DNA from: Maricaulis sp017643475
Lineage (GTDB): Bacteria; Pseudomonadota; Alphaproteobacteria; Caulobacterales; Maricaulaceae
Length of the DNA stretch: 64,000 nt
Direction: 5' to 3'
Assembly (NCBI RefSeq): GCF_047123815.1
Contig: NZ_CP138920.1
Span: 2,728,001 to 2,792,000 of the forward strand
Below, piece after piece: positions 43,226 to 51,718 of the stretch. Position numbers and translations under genes: made by a program. Within the stretch, counting starts at the first letter, position 1; each line of letters begins with the position of its first letter. A model generated the notes under the pieces. That model was given only the letters and a program-made list of their open reading frames with translations, searched no databases and was not told the origin of the DNA.

Positions 43226-43615
43226 TCAGGAGTTTAGCCAAGCCAACGCATCCGCTTCATTGTCGAAAACCTGTTCGTCGACGAGCGCATTTTCGGTGAA
43301 ACTGAGCTTGTGCAGCTCCAGCATCACACGGTTATTGTCGAGACTGCAGACAAGAGCTGACTTGACCTTATGGGATCGGGTGGCCTGGGTTTGTCGCTGT
43401 TTCAGCCAGTCCTGGAGGCGTTTGATGTCATCAAGCTCGACATTGCCAAGCAGCGCTGTGGGTTCATAGACCAGCATGAGACCGAAACGGTCATTCCACC
43501 CGGGATTATCGAGAATGTCCCGGAGACCAGCGATCAGCTCATCCACCGTCACCAAGCCGGAGATGCGCAGCGTCGCGACCCTGTTTGCGGTGTCGATATC
43601 GAAGACGTATTTCAG
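43226..43615 (-). CDS. STAS/SpoIIAA-like protein, tandem paralogue 1 (probable CTG start)
   Basis: A 129-residue protein. The best ribosome site is GGGAGG, five bases before a CTG at 43613-43615; starting there gives (M)KYVFDIDTANRVATLRISG, which lines up with MKHDLTIDIPNRL and MLSQLEIDTENRI of its two neighbours. A TTG at 43669 would add 18 residues without a ribosome site. It contains NPGWNDRFGLMLVYEPTALLGNVEL, the middle HKVKSALVCSLDNNRVMLEL helix and ends VFDNEADALAWLNS. Confidence 0.58.
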   Translation of the reverse strand: MKYVFDIDTANRVATLRISGLVTVDELIAGLRDILDNPGWNDRFGLMLVYEPTALLGNVELDDIKRLQDWLKQRQTQATRSHKVKSALVCSLDNNRVMLELHKLSFTENALVDEQVFDNEADALAWLNS

Positions 43616-43691
43616 CTCAGCCTCCCGAATGACCCGAAACAAATTTTGCCCGGCAGACCTGAAAATCAAGTCAAAGCGAGAGCGCTCACAA

Positions 43692-43719
43692 AAAAGGCGG
43701 AGCCGGAGCCCCGCCTTTT
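43692..43719 (-). terminator. Terminator after icd
   Basis: AAAAGGCGG (43692-43700) pairs with CCGCCTTTT (43711-43719) around a ten-base loop. On the minus strand the hairpin ends in TTTTTT and lies 20 bases beyond the icd stop. Confidence 0.8.
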
Positions 43720-43738
43720 AATTCATATCCTTGAACGC

Positions 43739-44962
43739 TTACGCGTCGACAGCCATGGCAGCCTTGAAGTTCTCGTCGACCTTCTCCAGGAAGCCCTCGG
43801 TGGAGAGCCAGCCCTGCTTGTCGCCGACGAGGAGTGCGAGGTCCTTGGTCATGTAACCGCTTTCGACCGTCTTGATGATAGTGTTTTCCAGCGTGTCCGC
43901 GAACTTCATGACCTGTTCATTGCCGTCCATACGGCCGCGGTGGGAGAGGCCACGCGTCCAGGCAAAGATGGAAGCGATGGAGTTAGTGGACGTCTGCTCG
44001 CCACGCTGGTGCTGGCGATAGTGGCGGGTCACCGTGCCGTGAGCGGCTTCCGCTTCGACCGTCTTGCCATCCGGGGACATCAGGACGGAGGTCATCAGGC
44101 CGAGAGAACCAAAGCCCTGGGCAACGGTGTCGGACTGAACGTCGCCATCGTAGTTTTTACACGCCCACACAAAACCACCGGACCACTTCATGGCCGCTGC
44201 GACCATGTCGTCGATCAGACGGTGCTCGTAGGAAATGCCTTTGGCCTGGAAGGCGTCCTTGAATTCGGCGTCGAAGATGTCCTGGAAGATGTCCTTGAAG
44301 CGGCCGTCATAGGCTTTCAGGATCGTGTTCTTCGTGGACAGGTAGACCGGCCAGCCGCGCTGCAGGCCGTAATTCATGCTGGCGCGAGCAAAGTCCTTGA
44401 TGCTCTCGTCCAGGTTATACATGCCCATGGCTACGCCGGAGCTCGGGAAGTCGAAGACTTCGCGGGTAACCGGCTCGGAACCGTCTTCCGGAACGAAAGT
44501 CATGGTCAGCTTGCCCGGCTTGTCGACGAGGAAGTCGGTGGCGCGGTACTGGTCGCCAAAAGCGTGACGGCCGATGACCATCGGCTGCTGCCAGCCCGGA
44601 ACCAGGCGCGGAACGTTGGAAATGACGATCGGCTCGCGGAAGACAACACCGCCCAGGATGTTGCGGATGGTGCCGTTCGGAGAGCGCCACATCTTCTTGA
44701 GATCAAACTCTTCAACGCGGGCTTCGTCCGGCGTGATGGTCGCGCATTTGACGCCAACACCATAATGTTTGATGGCTTCGGCGGCTTCGACGGTGATCTG
44801 GTCGTCCGTCTCGTCACGCTTGGTGACAGAGAGGTCGTAATACTTCAGATCAATGTCGAGATAGGGCAGGATCAGCTTGTCTTTGATCATTTGCCAGATG
44901 ATGCGAGTCATTTCATCGCCGTCGAGTTCGACGACCGGTGTATCGACTTTGATCTTCGCCAT
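43739..44962 (-). CDS. icd: NADP-dependent isocitrate dehydrogenase
   Basis: TCA cycle enzyme converting isocitrate to 2-oxoglutarate with NADP. The 407-residue product begins MAKIKVDTPVVELDGDEMTRIIW at ATG 44960-44962 and is of the eukaryotic-like homodimer type (EKLILPYLDIDLKYYDL-like segment, SPNGTIRNILGGVVFREPI, VFVWACKNYDGDVQSD-like segment). Substrate-binding S/N/R residues lie in SPNGTIRNILG. It is divergent from the methyltransferase gene 106 bases upstream. Confidence 0.96.
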   Translation of the reverse strand: MAKIKVDTPVVELDGDEMTRIIWQMIKDKLILPYLDIDLKYYDLSVTKRDETDDQITVEAAEAIKHYGVGVKCATITPDEARVEEFDLKKMWRSPNGTIRNILGGVVFREPIVISNVPRLVPGWQQPMVIGRHAFGDQYRATDFLVDKPGKLTMTFVPEDGSEPVTREVFDFPSSGVAMGMYNLDESIKDFARASMNYGLQRGWPVYLSTKNTILKAYDGRFKDIFQDIFDAEFKDAFQAKGISYEHRLIDDMVAAAMKWSGGFVWACKNYDGDVQSDTVAQGFGSLGLMTSVLMSPDGKTVEAEAAHGTVTRHYRQHQRGEQTSTNSIASIFAWTRGLSHRGRMDGNEQVMKFADTLENTIIKTVESGYMTKDLALLVGDKQGWLSTEGFLEKVDENFKAAMAVDA

Positions 44963-45068
44963 GGTGTTCTGCTTTCTTTTCGGACGGATGGAATAGGCGC
45001 TAGAAGGCACCCAGAGAGATTTGCGCGCTCTCTAGCATTGGCGCGCGAGAAGGTGAAGAGGCGGCTCC

Positions 45069-45818
45069 ATGAGTGCTGACAGACAAACCCCGGCCATTAT
45101 CCTCCATTCGCCGCAGATGGGCGAGAATATCGGCGCTGCAGCGCGTGTGATGGGCAATTTCGGATTACCCGACCTACGCGTTATTGATCCGCGCGATGGC
45201 TGGCCGAATGACAAGGCGTTTTCCATGGCAGCCGGGTCGCCGGTGCTCAATGCGGCGAAAGTCGTGACGGACATGGCTGAGGCTTCGGCCGATCTGACGC
45301 GGATCTATGCCACAACGGCGCGTCCGCGCGGCATGGAGAAGCCGGTGCTGACCGCCCGCCAGGCCATGGCGGAGATTCGTCAGGCCCAGGCTGCTGGCGA
45401 AAAGGTGGGTGTTCTGTTCGGGGCTGAGAAGTCCGGCCTGCCCAATGAGGCCGTGGCTATGGCGGATGCCATCATTACGCTGCCGGTGGATCGCAGCTTC
45501 TCCTCTCTTAACCTCGCCCAGACCGTCGCCGTGATTGCCTATGAGTGGACGGCAGAGGAGGGCGCGCCGACTGAATTCGAGGCGGTTTCCAATCCGGCCA
45601 GTCGCGAAGACCTGGAGCGCATGTTCGTGCATTTCGAGGAGGAGCTCGACCGCGCCGGTTTCTTCTACCCGCCTGAGAAAACGGCTCTGATGACGCAGAA
45701 TCTGCGCAGCGCCTTTGTTCGCGGCCGCTGGACGGCGCAGGAAGTGCGGACATTCAGAGGGGCCGTGAAAGCGCTCGCCATCGGCCGGGGCAAGGCACGC
45801 ATCCAGCGCGAGGACTGA
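45069..45818 (+). CDS. trmJ: SPOUT-family tRNA/rRNA methyltransferase (TrmJ-type)
   Basis: A 249-residue methyltransferase with the SPOUT knot. Motif 1 is MGENIGAAARVMGNFGLPDLRVIDPRDGWPN; motif 2 is VLFGAEKSGLPNEAVAMAD; motif 3 is LPVDRSFSSLNLAQTVAVIAYEW. This is the TrmJ (tRNA Cm32/Um32) pattern and the C-terminal helical domain is present (LERMFVHFEEELDRAGFF). The exact tRNA target is inferred from the family. It converges with the AlgJ-like gene with no gap between the stop codons. Confidence 0.85.
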   Translation: MSADRQTPAIILHSPQMGENIGAAARVMGNFGLPDLRVIDPRDGWPNDKAFSMAAGSPVLNAAKVVTDMAEASADLTRIYATTARPRGMEKPVLTARQAMAEIRQAQAAGEKVGVLFGAEKSGLPNEAVAMADAIITLPVDRSFSSLNLAQTVAVIAYEWTAEEGAPTEFEAVSNPASREDLERMFVHFEEELDRAGFFYPPEKTALMTQNLRSAFVRGRWTAQEVRTFRGAVKALAIGRGKARIQRED

Positions 45819-47048
45819 TCAATTCGCGTTTTCGCGCTCGATGCGTTCGACGGCAGAATTCAGGGACGTCCACTGACTGGGGGTCAGGAAAATGCTGGGC
45901 TGGGCTTCCGGAGACGGCGGGTTGGCATCCAGCGCATCAAATCGGCCATTGAGATACTGTACCCAAGGGTCATCAGTCTGGCTCAGCCAGGCCTCGCGCC
46001 GCGCATGTAATCCGGCGATAACCTCGTCGACCGTTTCAGTGGTAAAGCGCTCTCCAAAATCCTGCTCGGGCGCGCCGTTTTCCAGCGGCGTTCCAGTCAG
46101 CCAATTCATGATGCTTTCGCCCACAATATCCCGGTAGTGCGAAGGTTCATGGAACCAGGGATTGGGATTCTCGCCGGTTTCATCAGGCGGTGGTGTTGTT
46201 GAAATCGGACGGAAGCCGGCAAAATCCCAGACGCTTAGTGCGCCTGCATCAAAACAAGCATTATCCGGGCGCGGGAGGTGGTCACGTGCATCTGCCGCCG
46301 CGGCCAGATCGCGCCGCATGATCTCCTCGACATAACCGGAACCGGCCCGCTGCGTTGCTTCCTCCTGCCAGCCATGGCGAGGATGAATGAAGACCGCAAC
46401 CTGCTTGTCCGCGGCCAGCAACGCATCGATACCTCGGAAAAGGAACTCGATACGGTCCTGATTGTACTCGAAATTCAGATAGTAACGGTATCGCTTGTCG
46501 ACTTCCTCATCGAATTCGGCGCGCATCAGATCTTCGCGGTAGGCATTGACCCAGGCGGTGTCCTCACCACCTGTCATATTGTCGATGAAGGTCTGCAATG
46601 CGCGGGCAAACGCATGCGGCGCCAGGGCCGTTCGGGTCAGTGACGCTGCGCGGCTACCGCCGTCGAATGTGGTCAACCAATAGGTCGCCTTGGCCAGGGT
46701 GTCGGTGCCGAACTCGCGACTGTCGATACCAATGATGACGCACTGAATATTTTCGTTTTCGGCCGCAAGCAGGCTTGCACGGGAGAGTTCAAAAGCGCTG
46801 GTGCCGGAAATACCCATATTGGCAAAACCGCCATCCCAGTAGGACAGTTCATCGGGGAAGCCGTCAACGATGCGTGAGCTTCCCATGGCGATGGTGCCGG
46901 CCTGGGTCGACATGATTTCGTGCGAGGTCGCAATGCGATAGCCATCTTCGTGCGCGCGGCTCTTGCGGGCATTGATGCCCTCGATCAGAGGCGCACCGCT
47001 GACACCATAAGGGTCGATGAACAGCACAAACCCGCCCCAGCCGATCAA
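45819..47048 (-). CDS. AlgJ/SGNH-like partner of an MBOAT acyltransferase
   Basis: A membrane-anchored, SGNH-like protein of at least 409 residues, with Ser in AMGSSRIVDG and a PSHYRD His block near the C-terminal third, as in AlgJ/AlgX-type proteins that take acetyl groups from an MBOAT partner to a polysaccharide. The true start is probably upstream of TTG 47046-47048: the frame stays open to 47132 and reads RYARAFAITLAAWLIGWGGFVLFID, a full membrane anchor. There is no ATG in that stretch; ATT 47118-47120 after CGGAG or CTG 47091 are candidates. It overlaps or abuts the MBOAT gene. Confidence 0.75.
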   Translation of the reverse strand: MIGWGGFVLFIDPYGVSGAPLIEGINARKSRAHEDGYRIATSHEIMSTQAGTIAMGSSRIVDGFPDELSYWDGGFANMGISGTSAFELSRASLLAAENENIQCVIIGIDSREFGTDTLAKATYWLTTFDGGSRAASLTRTALAPHAFARALQTFIDNMTGGEDTAWVNAYREDLMRAEFDEEVDKRYRYYLNFEYNQDRIEFLFRGIDALLAADKQVAVFIHPRHGWQEEATQRAGSGYVEEIMRRDLAAAADARDHLPRPDNACFDAGALSVWDFAGFRPISTTPPPDETGENPNPWFHEPSHYRDIVGESIMNWLTGTPLENGAPEQDFGERFTTETVDEVIAGLHARREAWLSQTDDPWVQYLNGRFDALDANPPSPEAQPSIFLTPSQWTSLNSAVERIERENAN

Positions 47049-47106
47049 CCAGGCTGCGAGAGTGATCGCGAAGGCCCTTGCGTAACGCGTCAGGCGCGAG
47101 GTGTCG

Positions 47107-48555
47107 CTAGAACTGGTAATAGATGAACTCCGCTACGGTCCAGGAATTGATGATGGCGATGAAAAACAGGCTGGCAAGGCCAATCGCTGTGCCGACCCCC
47201 GGCTTCCAGCGCGAACCTTTCTGAAGGTCCGATTGCAGGCCTTCCAGCGTGCGCGGATCGAGCGCATTCTGGAACAGGGAAATCGTATCGGGCAGGCGCC
47301 AGATGATGAGCAGCGACAAGGCTGCGCCGATAAAGGGTTCATCATTGGTCAGAGGGCCAAAGCCGTTCAGATAGACCATGGCGGACAGCATCTCGCCGGC
47401 GGCCGCGAAGTTCTCGGCTCGGAAAAACACCCAGGCAACCGTCACGAACAGGAAGGTCAGGATGGGCGAAATCCACTTGAAGCCCGGGGCGAACAGGCCG
47501 TCGGGTCTGACCCGGTTCAGCCAGTGACACCACGCTAGGGCGAGGCCATGAATGCCGCCCCAGACTACAAACGTCCAGGCGGCACCGTGCCACAATCCAC
47601 CGAGCAGCATGACCAGGGCCACATTCACGCCAAGACGGAACTGGCCGTGCCGGTTACCGCCCAGCGGGATGTAGAGATAGTCGCGCAGAAAGCGCGACAG
47701 GGTGATGTGCCAACGGTGCCAGAAATCGACAATGGAACGCGCGCGATAGGGGGCGTTGAAGTTTGCCGGCAGATGGAAGCCGAACATGCGTGCCAGGCCG
47801 AGCGCCATGTCGGAATAGCCGGAGAAGTCGAAGAAAATCTGGAAGGAATAGCTCAGAGCCGAGGCCCAGGCCTCAAGGAAGCCAACGGTCGCGCCATCGG
47901 CAGCCGCGTCGAACGCGGAGGAGGCGTAGGGCTCCAGATTGTCCGCAAGGAGCACTTTCTTGGCCAGGCCGATGGCGAATATTGATGCGCCCACTCCCAG
48001 ATTGTCTGCCAGATTGTCTTTTCGCTCGGTGTCCGCAAATTGGTCACTGATCTGGCTGTGCCGAACAATCGGGCCGGCAATCAGTTGCGGGAAGAAGGCG
48101 ACAAACAGGGTCTGGTTCAGCCATGCGCCCGGTGCGGTCTGCTTGCGTGAGACATCGACCAGATAGCTGATCTGCTGGAAGGTGAAGAAGGAGATCGCCA
48201 AAGGCAGGGGTAGTCCCTGCAGCGGAATTTCCGCCCCGGTGATCGTGTTCACATTGCCAATCGCAAAGTCGAGATATTTGAAAACACCGATCAGCGCCAG
48301 GTTGAAGACGATCCCGCCGGTCAGCCAATGCTTGTTGCGCTGCTTGGCAATCTCGATCGCCAGAAACTGGTTGATGATGATCGATGCGCCGAGGATTCCG
48401 AGGTAGATCGGGTTCCACCACCCGTAGAAAACGAGGGAGGCGACGGTAAGCACGAAAAGCGCGGCCCGGTGACTGACCTGGCGCCGGACCAGATAATAGA
48501 GCGCGAGCGTCGCTGGTAATAAAATGAATAAGAATTCCAGCGAGTTAAATAGCAC
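47107..48555 (-). CDS. MBOAT-family O-acyltransferase (AlgI-like)
   Basis: A 482-residue polytopic membrane protein that transfers acyl (usually acetyl) groups across the membrane for polysaccharide O-acetylation. Start GTG 48553-48555, giving MLFNSLEFLFILLPATLALYY. AlgI/PatA features are the PQLIAGPIVRHSQI segment, FFDFSGYSDMALGLARMFGF, WHRWHITLSRFLRDYLYIPLGGN and the catalytic-His region LWHGAAWTFVVWGGIHG. It is followed on the same strand by its AlgJ-like partner. The target polysaccharide (capsule, holdfast or other) cannot be read. Confidence 0.92.
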   Translation of the reverse strand: MLFNSLEFLFILLPATLALYYLVRRQVSHRAALFVLTVASLVFYGWWNPIYLGILGASIIINQFLAIEIAKQRNKHWLTGGIVFNLALIGVFKYLDFAIGNVNTITGAEIPLQGLPLPLAISFFTFQQISYLVDVSRKQTAPGAWLNQTLFVAFFPQLIAGPIVRHSQISDQFADTERKDNLADNLGVGASIFAIGLAKKVLLADNLEPYASSAFDAAADGATVGFLEAWASALSYSFQIFFDFSGYSDMALGLARMFGFHLPANFNAPYRARSIVDFWHRWHITLSRFLRDYLYIPLGGNRHGQFRLGVNVALVMLLGGLWHGAAWTFVVWGGIHGLALAWCHWLNRVRPDGLFAPGFKWISPILTFLFVTVAWVFFRAENFAAAGEMLSAMVYLNGFGPLTNDEPFIGAALSLLIIWRLPDTISLFQNALDPRTLEGLQSDLQKGSRWKPGVGTAIGLASLFFIAIINSWTVAEFIYYQF

Positions 48556-48733
48556 GCCTAACCCTGTCCCTGCGAGTGTTACCTGCCTTGTCGATGCTAT
48601 AGACGGACGGGCAATGACTGACAAGTAGGAGCGCGCACAGCGCGAATTCCGACCTTGAAACAGTTCCTTGGAGCGAATTGGTCGGCGTGATGCAACCAAA
48701 CCTTAGGGTTTTTCTGTTTCAGTGATCACCGGG

Positions 48734-49000
48734 ATGGATAACCGGGTTAAAATAGTGACTGACGCGCCGCACACATACGACACTGCCAAAATGGCCGAGT
48801 TTGTTTCGCGACTTGCTGCGGAAGGCGTGCATGCCAGCGATGCCATGTTGGCGATCTCTTCCCAGTTTGCGCTCGGCGTGGCGGACTCCCGTGAAATCGT
48901 CGAGGCCAGCGCCCATTGGGAAGCCGAGCTGGCCCAGTCCGCAGTGCTCACGGACCTGTTCCTGAACCTGCTGGCCGAGGGCGACAGCGACGCGGCCTGA
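48734..49000 (+). CDS. Small hypothetical protein
   Basis: An 88-residue acidic, helical protein starting at ATG 48734 (GTG 48722 is possible) and ending DLFLNLLAEGDSDAA. The stretch MAEFVSRLAAEGVHASDAMLAISSQFALGVADSREIVEASAHWE has a clean helical pattern. No family is recognised. It stands alone, divergent from the MBOAT gene. Confidence 0.5.
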   Translation: MDNRVKIVTDAPHTYDTAKMAEFVSRLAAEGVHASDAMLAISSQFALGVADSREIVEASAHWEAELAQSAVLTDLFLNLLAEGDSDAA

Positions 49001-49440
49001 GCAATGCCTGATGCGCTGATCTCCCGGTCTTTTAGGATTGTATGGGATAGCTCCCCGCATAGAGCGGACGTATCTTGCTCGATTTTCTCATCGGTTTTGG
49101 CTTAATTATGAGCCTGTTTATGCCGGTCGCACAGATGCGAGCCTAGGCCGCGCATTTTTTCAAGTGCGCGATTGTGTCGGGCAGGCGCTAGATGATCAGC
49201 AAGCCGGTGACTTACCGATGATGGAGGTTTCATTGGCTCGCAAGTCGGAGCCATAGCGATGGAGCGTAGACGCGAGACATCCACGAGATGGCTGATCTGC
49301 TTATCTGCCCTATAAATTAGGGGCAGTAATACCGGAAAATTAGGGGCAGTAATACCGGATTCAGAAAAAGGGTTTTCTTGGGGGCGAGCAGCAGCTGAGG
49401 TCCGAAAAAAGCGCGGAGAGGTGTGAAAAGTACGCGGGTA
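49001..49440. other. 440-base gap without a supported gene
   Basis: All frames are short or lack a recognisable family. Its only clear structure is a two-copy 23-bp tandem repeat at 49314-49358. Composition is more AT-rich than the flanks. It may be debris of a mobile element or a decayed gene, but no transposase motif can be named. Confidence 0.5.
49314..49358. repeat. Two-copy 23-bp tandem repeat
   Basis: The unit AAATTAGGGGCAGTAATACC+GG(A) occurs at 49314 and again at 49337, with 22 identical bases per copy and a 23-base period. The first copy can also pair with CTGCCC just upstream (near 49304). Its origin is unknown. Confidence 0.85.
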
Positions 49441-50535
49441 TCACACGCCTTGGGCTTGGTCCGGAAGTTGGCTATGCCACTGATCAAGATCTTCTGGCGG
49501 CAGTTTCAGCGTCGCGAGAAAGCCTGGAAAGCCGGAATTGAGGCCGTCCGTGCCAAGTCCGCAGGCCCACTCCAGGATCGCCGCGAATAGCCGGGCATTG
49601 CGCATGATTTCCGACACGTCCATGGAGCCCGGGAAGATCCGGACTTCAAACGTTTGCTTGCCTGGCAGGTCATGCGCGAGGTTGAAGAAATTATAGTCGG
49701 CATATTTCGTCGGCTTGCACTCGATGAGGCGCTGCTGGGCCTTGATCCAGTCGAGGTGTTGGAAATCGGGATCGCGCGCCAGTGCGCGGATGGAATCGCT
49801 GATTGGGCCAAGTCTAACGCAGCGCGGATTGGTTCGCACCAGCGATCGAAGCGCATCGCCGAACTGATCGAGCGCCTTGATCAATCGGGCGAGAGCCCGC
49901 GCATCACGCAGGCGTACCGCGTCATAATGGATGTGAAGCGCCGCCTCGGCAGGCACGCTGAAATCAAGTGCGTGCGCTGCCATTAGCAATTTGCGCAGGG
50001 CGGGTTCGGGATCATCGCCATAGGGCGGGGATATGATTTCGCACGGTCGTTCACGCTCGCCCGGTAGCGGGGCAGCCATGGCGATTGAGCGTGCGGACTG
50101 GTCGACGACTTTGGTAATCCCGCCCCCTGCGTGCTCAACGGGCGTACCCCAAAGCGCGGCAACGGGTTCCAGCACGGTCTCGAGGCCCGCTTGCGGATCG
50201 CAATGGTGCTGGGCGAGAGAGAGCAGCCGGGCATCATCGCTTAGCAGGCGCAGCCAACCGGTCAGGGGCGGGGCATTATGGTCCAGCCCGTCGCGAATTG
50301 TGAGATCATCAACTAGGAGCGCGATGCGCTCACCGCCTCGGTCACGGACATCAAAGCCCAAAACCAAATTCTCGAAAACCGGCAGGCCCGGCACAAGGCT
50401 TGGCTCGGATTGCGGGTAGAAACAGACCCCTACCGTGCCGCCCTGATCGCGGGCAACAGCCGCGGCCAGATCGCGACGTGATCGGCCCTGTGGCGCCAAG
50501 AGTTCGATCTCGAATCCCATTTTCCAGCTTGCCAT
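49441..50535 (-). CDS. Amidoligase-family enzyme (glutamine synthetase-like fold)
   Basis: A 364-residue protein of the putative amidoligase family, which joins an amine to a carboxylate using ATP (peptide or small-molecule ligation). The family signatures are visible: GFEIELLAPQGRSRRDLA at the N-terminus (E-x-E metal ligands), ALHIHYDAVRLRDARAL in the middle (H-x-H-x-D) and TFEVRIFPGSMD near the C-terminus (E-x-R). The start ATG 50533-50535 has GAGGCG upstream. Such genes usually lie beside a GATase or cyclotransferase; none is seen here. The product is unknown. It is divergent from the four-motif gene 124 bases away. Confidence 0.75.
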   Translation of the reverse strand: MASWKMGFEIELLAPQGRSRRDLAAAVARDQGGTVGVCFYPQSEPSLVPGLPVFENLVLGFDVRDRGGERIALLVDDLTIRDGLDHNAPPLTGWLRLLSDDARLLSLAQHHCDPQAGLETVLEPVAALWGTPVEHAGGGITKVVDQSARSIAMAAPLPGERERPCEIISPPYGDDPEPALRKLLMAAHALDFSVPAEAALHIHYDAVRLRDARALARLIKALDQFGDALRSLVRTNPRCVRLGPISDSIRALARDPDFQHLDWIKAQQRLIECKPTKYADYNFFNLAHDLPGKQTFEVRIFPGSMDVSEIMRNARLFAAILEWACGLGTDGLNSGFPGFLATLKLPPEDLDQWHSQLPDQAQGV

Positions 50536-50659
50536 CACACACGCCTCAATCGTCGAAAACAGCCTCAACATCAACAGCTTTGGTATTGGTGTCTATCGAG
50601 ATTGCCCACTCGCGGCAAAGGCGCTACGCAGTTACCCGCAAATCTCCGGGGAGGAAAAC

Positions 50660-51529
50660 ATGTCGAGCTCTTCTATCGCAGGCGTGGCAGCGCTAGTGAC
50701 GCTGTCCGGCGGAACTGTAAGTGCTCACTTCGACGATCAAACCTATCATGCGCCGCTGATGGCAGCCAGTATTTCGCAAGTGAACAACCGGACCCAGCGT
50801 CCGGATGAACGAGATATGTGGCTGTTTTTAAGCAGTAATTATGGCTATTGTGACGCCAAAAAAGTCGCGCATGTCTGGAATACAGGTGTCGGATCAGCGA
50901 AGGCGATCATCGGCGGTAAGATTGCGGCGGGCCTGACAAATCTTGTCGATATAGATATTGCGAGCACCCACTTTGACGTCGAATGTAGCCATGAAGAGGT
51001 CGGGCTGACCTACTCAGATGCTGTGGCACTGGCCAATCATTGGGCGCTGGAATCATCGTGGGAAGCTAAGCTAGCGGTCGATCGGTTGGCGACCCGTCTC
51101 GGACACAAGCGTTTCTGGGAGGAATACGGTTTCACGTTGCATGAGGCCAATTCAATTACAATCATCACATCCGAGAATCCTGACGCCGATTCTTACTATC
51201 ACTTTGCACTAAGTGATTACGGATACTGCGATGCGATGAAGCTCGCTCAAGTATGGAATATTGAAACTTCCCAGGCCAAGTTGGCTATCGGGCGCAAGGT
51301 CCAGGGCGGCATGACCGAACGGATCGATCTTGATATTGCCTCTACCGCGAACTCCGTCAGTTGTAGCTGGGGCGAGACGAGCCTCACTTTAAATGATGCG
51401 ACTGCGCTGGCGAGTTTCTGGGGCGTGCCAATTGGTGAAGCCAAGCAGAAGGCTGCTAATTACGCGTCGCGATCGGGCACAAAGGGCCTCCGACAGCGGC
51501 TTGCTGATGTCCTGCCGGAAAGGCCCTGA
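50660..51529 (+). CDS. Protein with a four-times repeated DA-x2-LA-x2-W-x6-AK motif
   Basis: A 289-residue protein after a strong GGGGAGGA site. The pattern D-A-x2-(V/L)-A-x2-W-x6/7-A-K occurs four times: DAKKVAHVWNTGVGSAK, DAVALANHWALESSWEAK, DAMKLAQVWNIETSQAK and DATALASFWGVPIGEAK. Copies 1 and 3 are preceded by YGYC and lead into IG(G/R)K(I/V); copies 2 and 4 lack this. The whole is two duplicated units of about 90 residues. Each motif resembles a helix-turn-helix in outline, but that is inference. The N-terminal 20 residues are hydrophobic. Function unknown; no close relative can be named. Confidence 0.7.
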   Translation: MSSSSIAGVAALVTLSGGTVSAHFDDQTYHAPLMAASISQVNNRTQRPDERDMWLFLSSNYGYCDAKKVAHVWNTGVGSAKAIIGGKIAAGLTNLVDIDIASTHFDVECSHEEVGLTYSDAVALANHWALESSWEAKLAVDRLATRLGHKRFWEEYGFTLHEANSITIITSENPDADSYYHFALSDYGYCDAMKLAQVWNIETSQAKLAIGRKVQGGMTERIDLDIASTANSVSCSWGETSLTLNDATALASFWGVPIGEAKQKAANYASRSGTKGLRQRLADVLPERP

Positions 51530-51573
51530 TTGGGTCGGCGCGAACCGATGATTTCAGCGTACTGCAACATTGC

Positions 51574-51602
51574 TTGACATTCCTGTCCGCACAGGTAGAA
51601 AC
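51574..51602 (+). promoter_or_regulatory. Candidate -35 element of rpsD
   Basis: TTGACA (51574-51579) is a perfect -35 box, but the sequence 17 bases on (AGAAAC) is a poor -10. The long untranslated leader to the ATG at 51719 could carry ribosomal-protein control; nothing specific is recognised. Confidence 0.25.
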
Positions 51603-51718
51603 CCCGCTTCTCGCGCGAGCGCCTGCTGGCGTGGGGTGTACGGGTGATGTGTGAACCGCCGTTTCAATTGCGAGCCTCAATAGGGAGGACGCCGGGCCAC
51701 ATCGAAATAGAGAGACTG

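Noticed and set aside
43370..45079. Plus-strand frame of about 569 codons opposite icd and a STAS-like gene
   Set aside because: Runs through two well-supported minus-strand genes and a terminator; no motifs.
49038..49284. Short frames on both strands in the 49.0-49.4 kb gap
   Set aside because: No ribosome site or family; the 60-72 codon products do not resemble transposases closely enough to call an insertion sequence.
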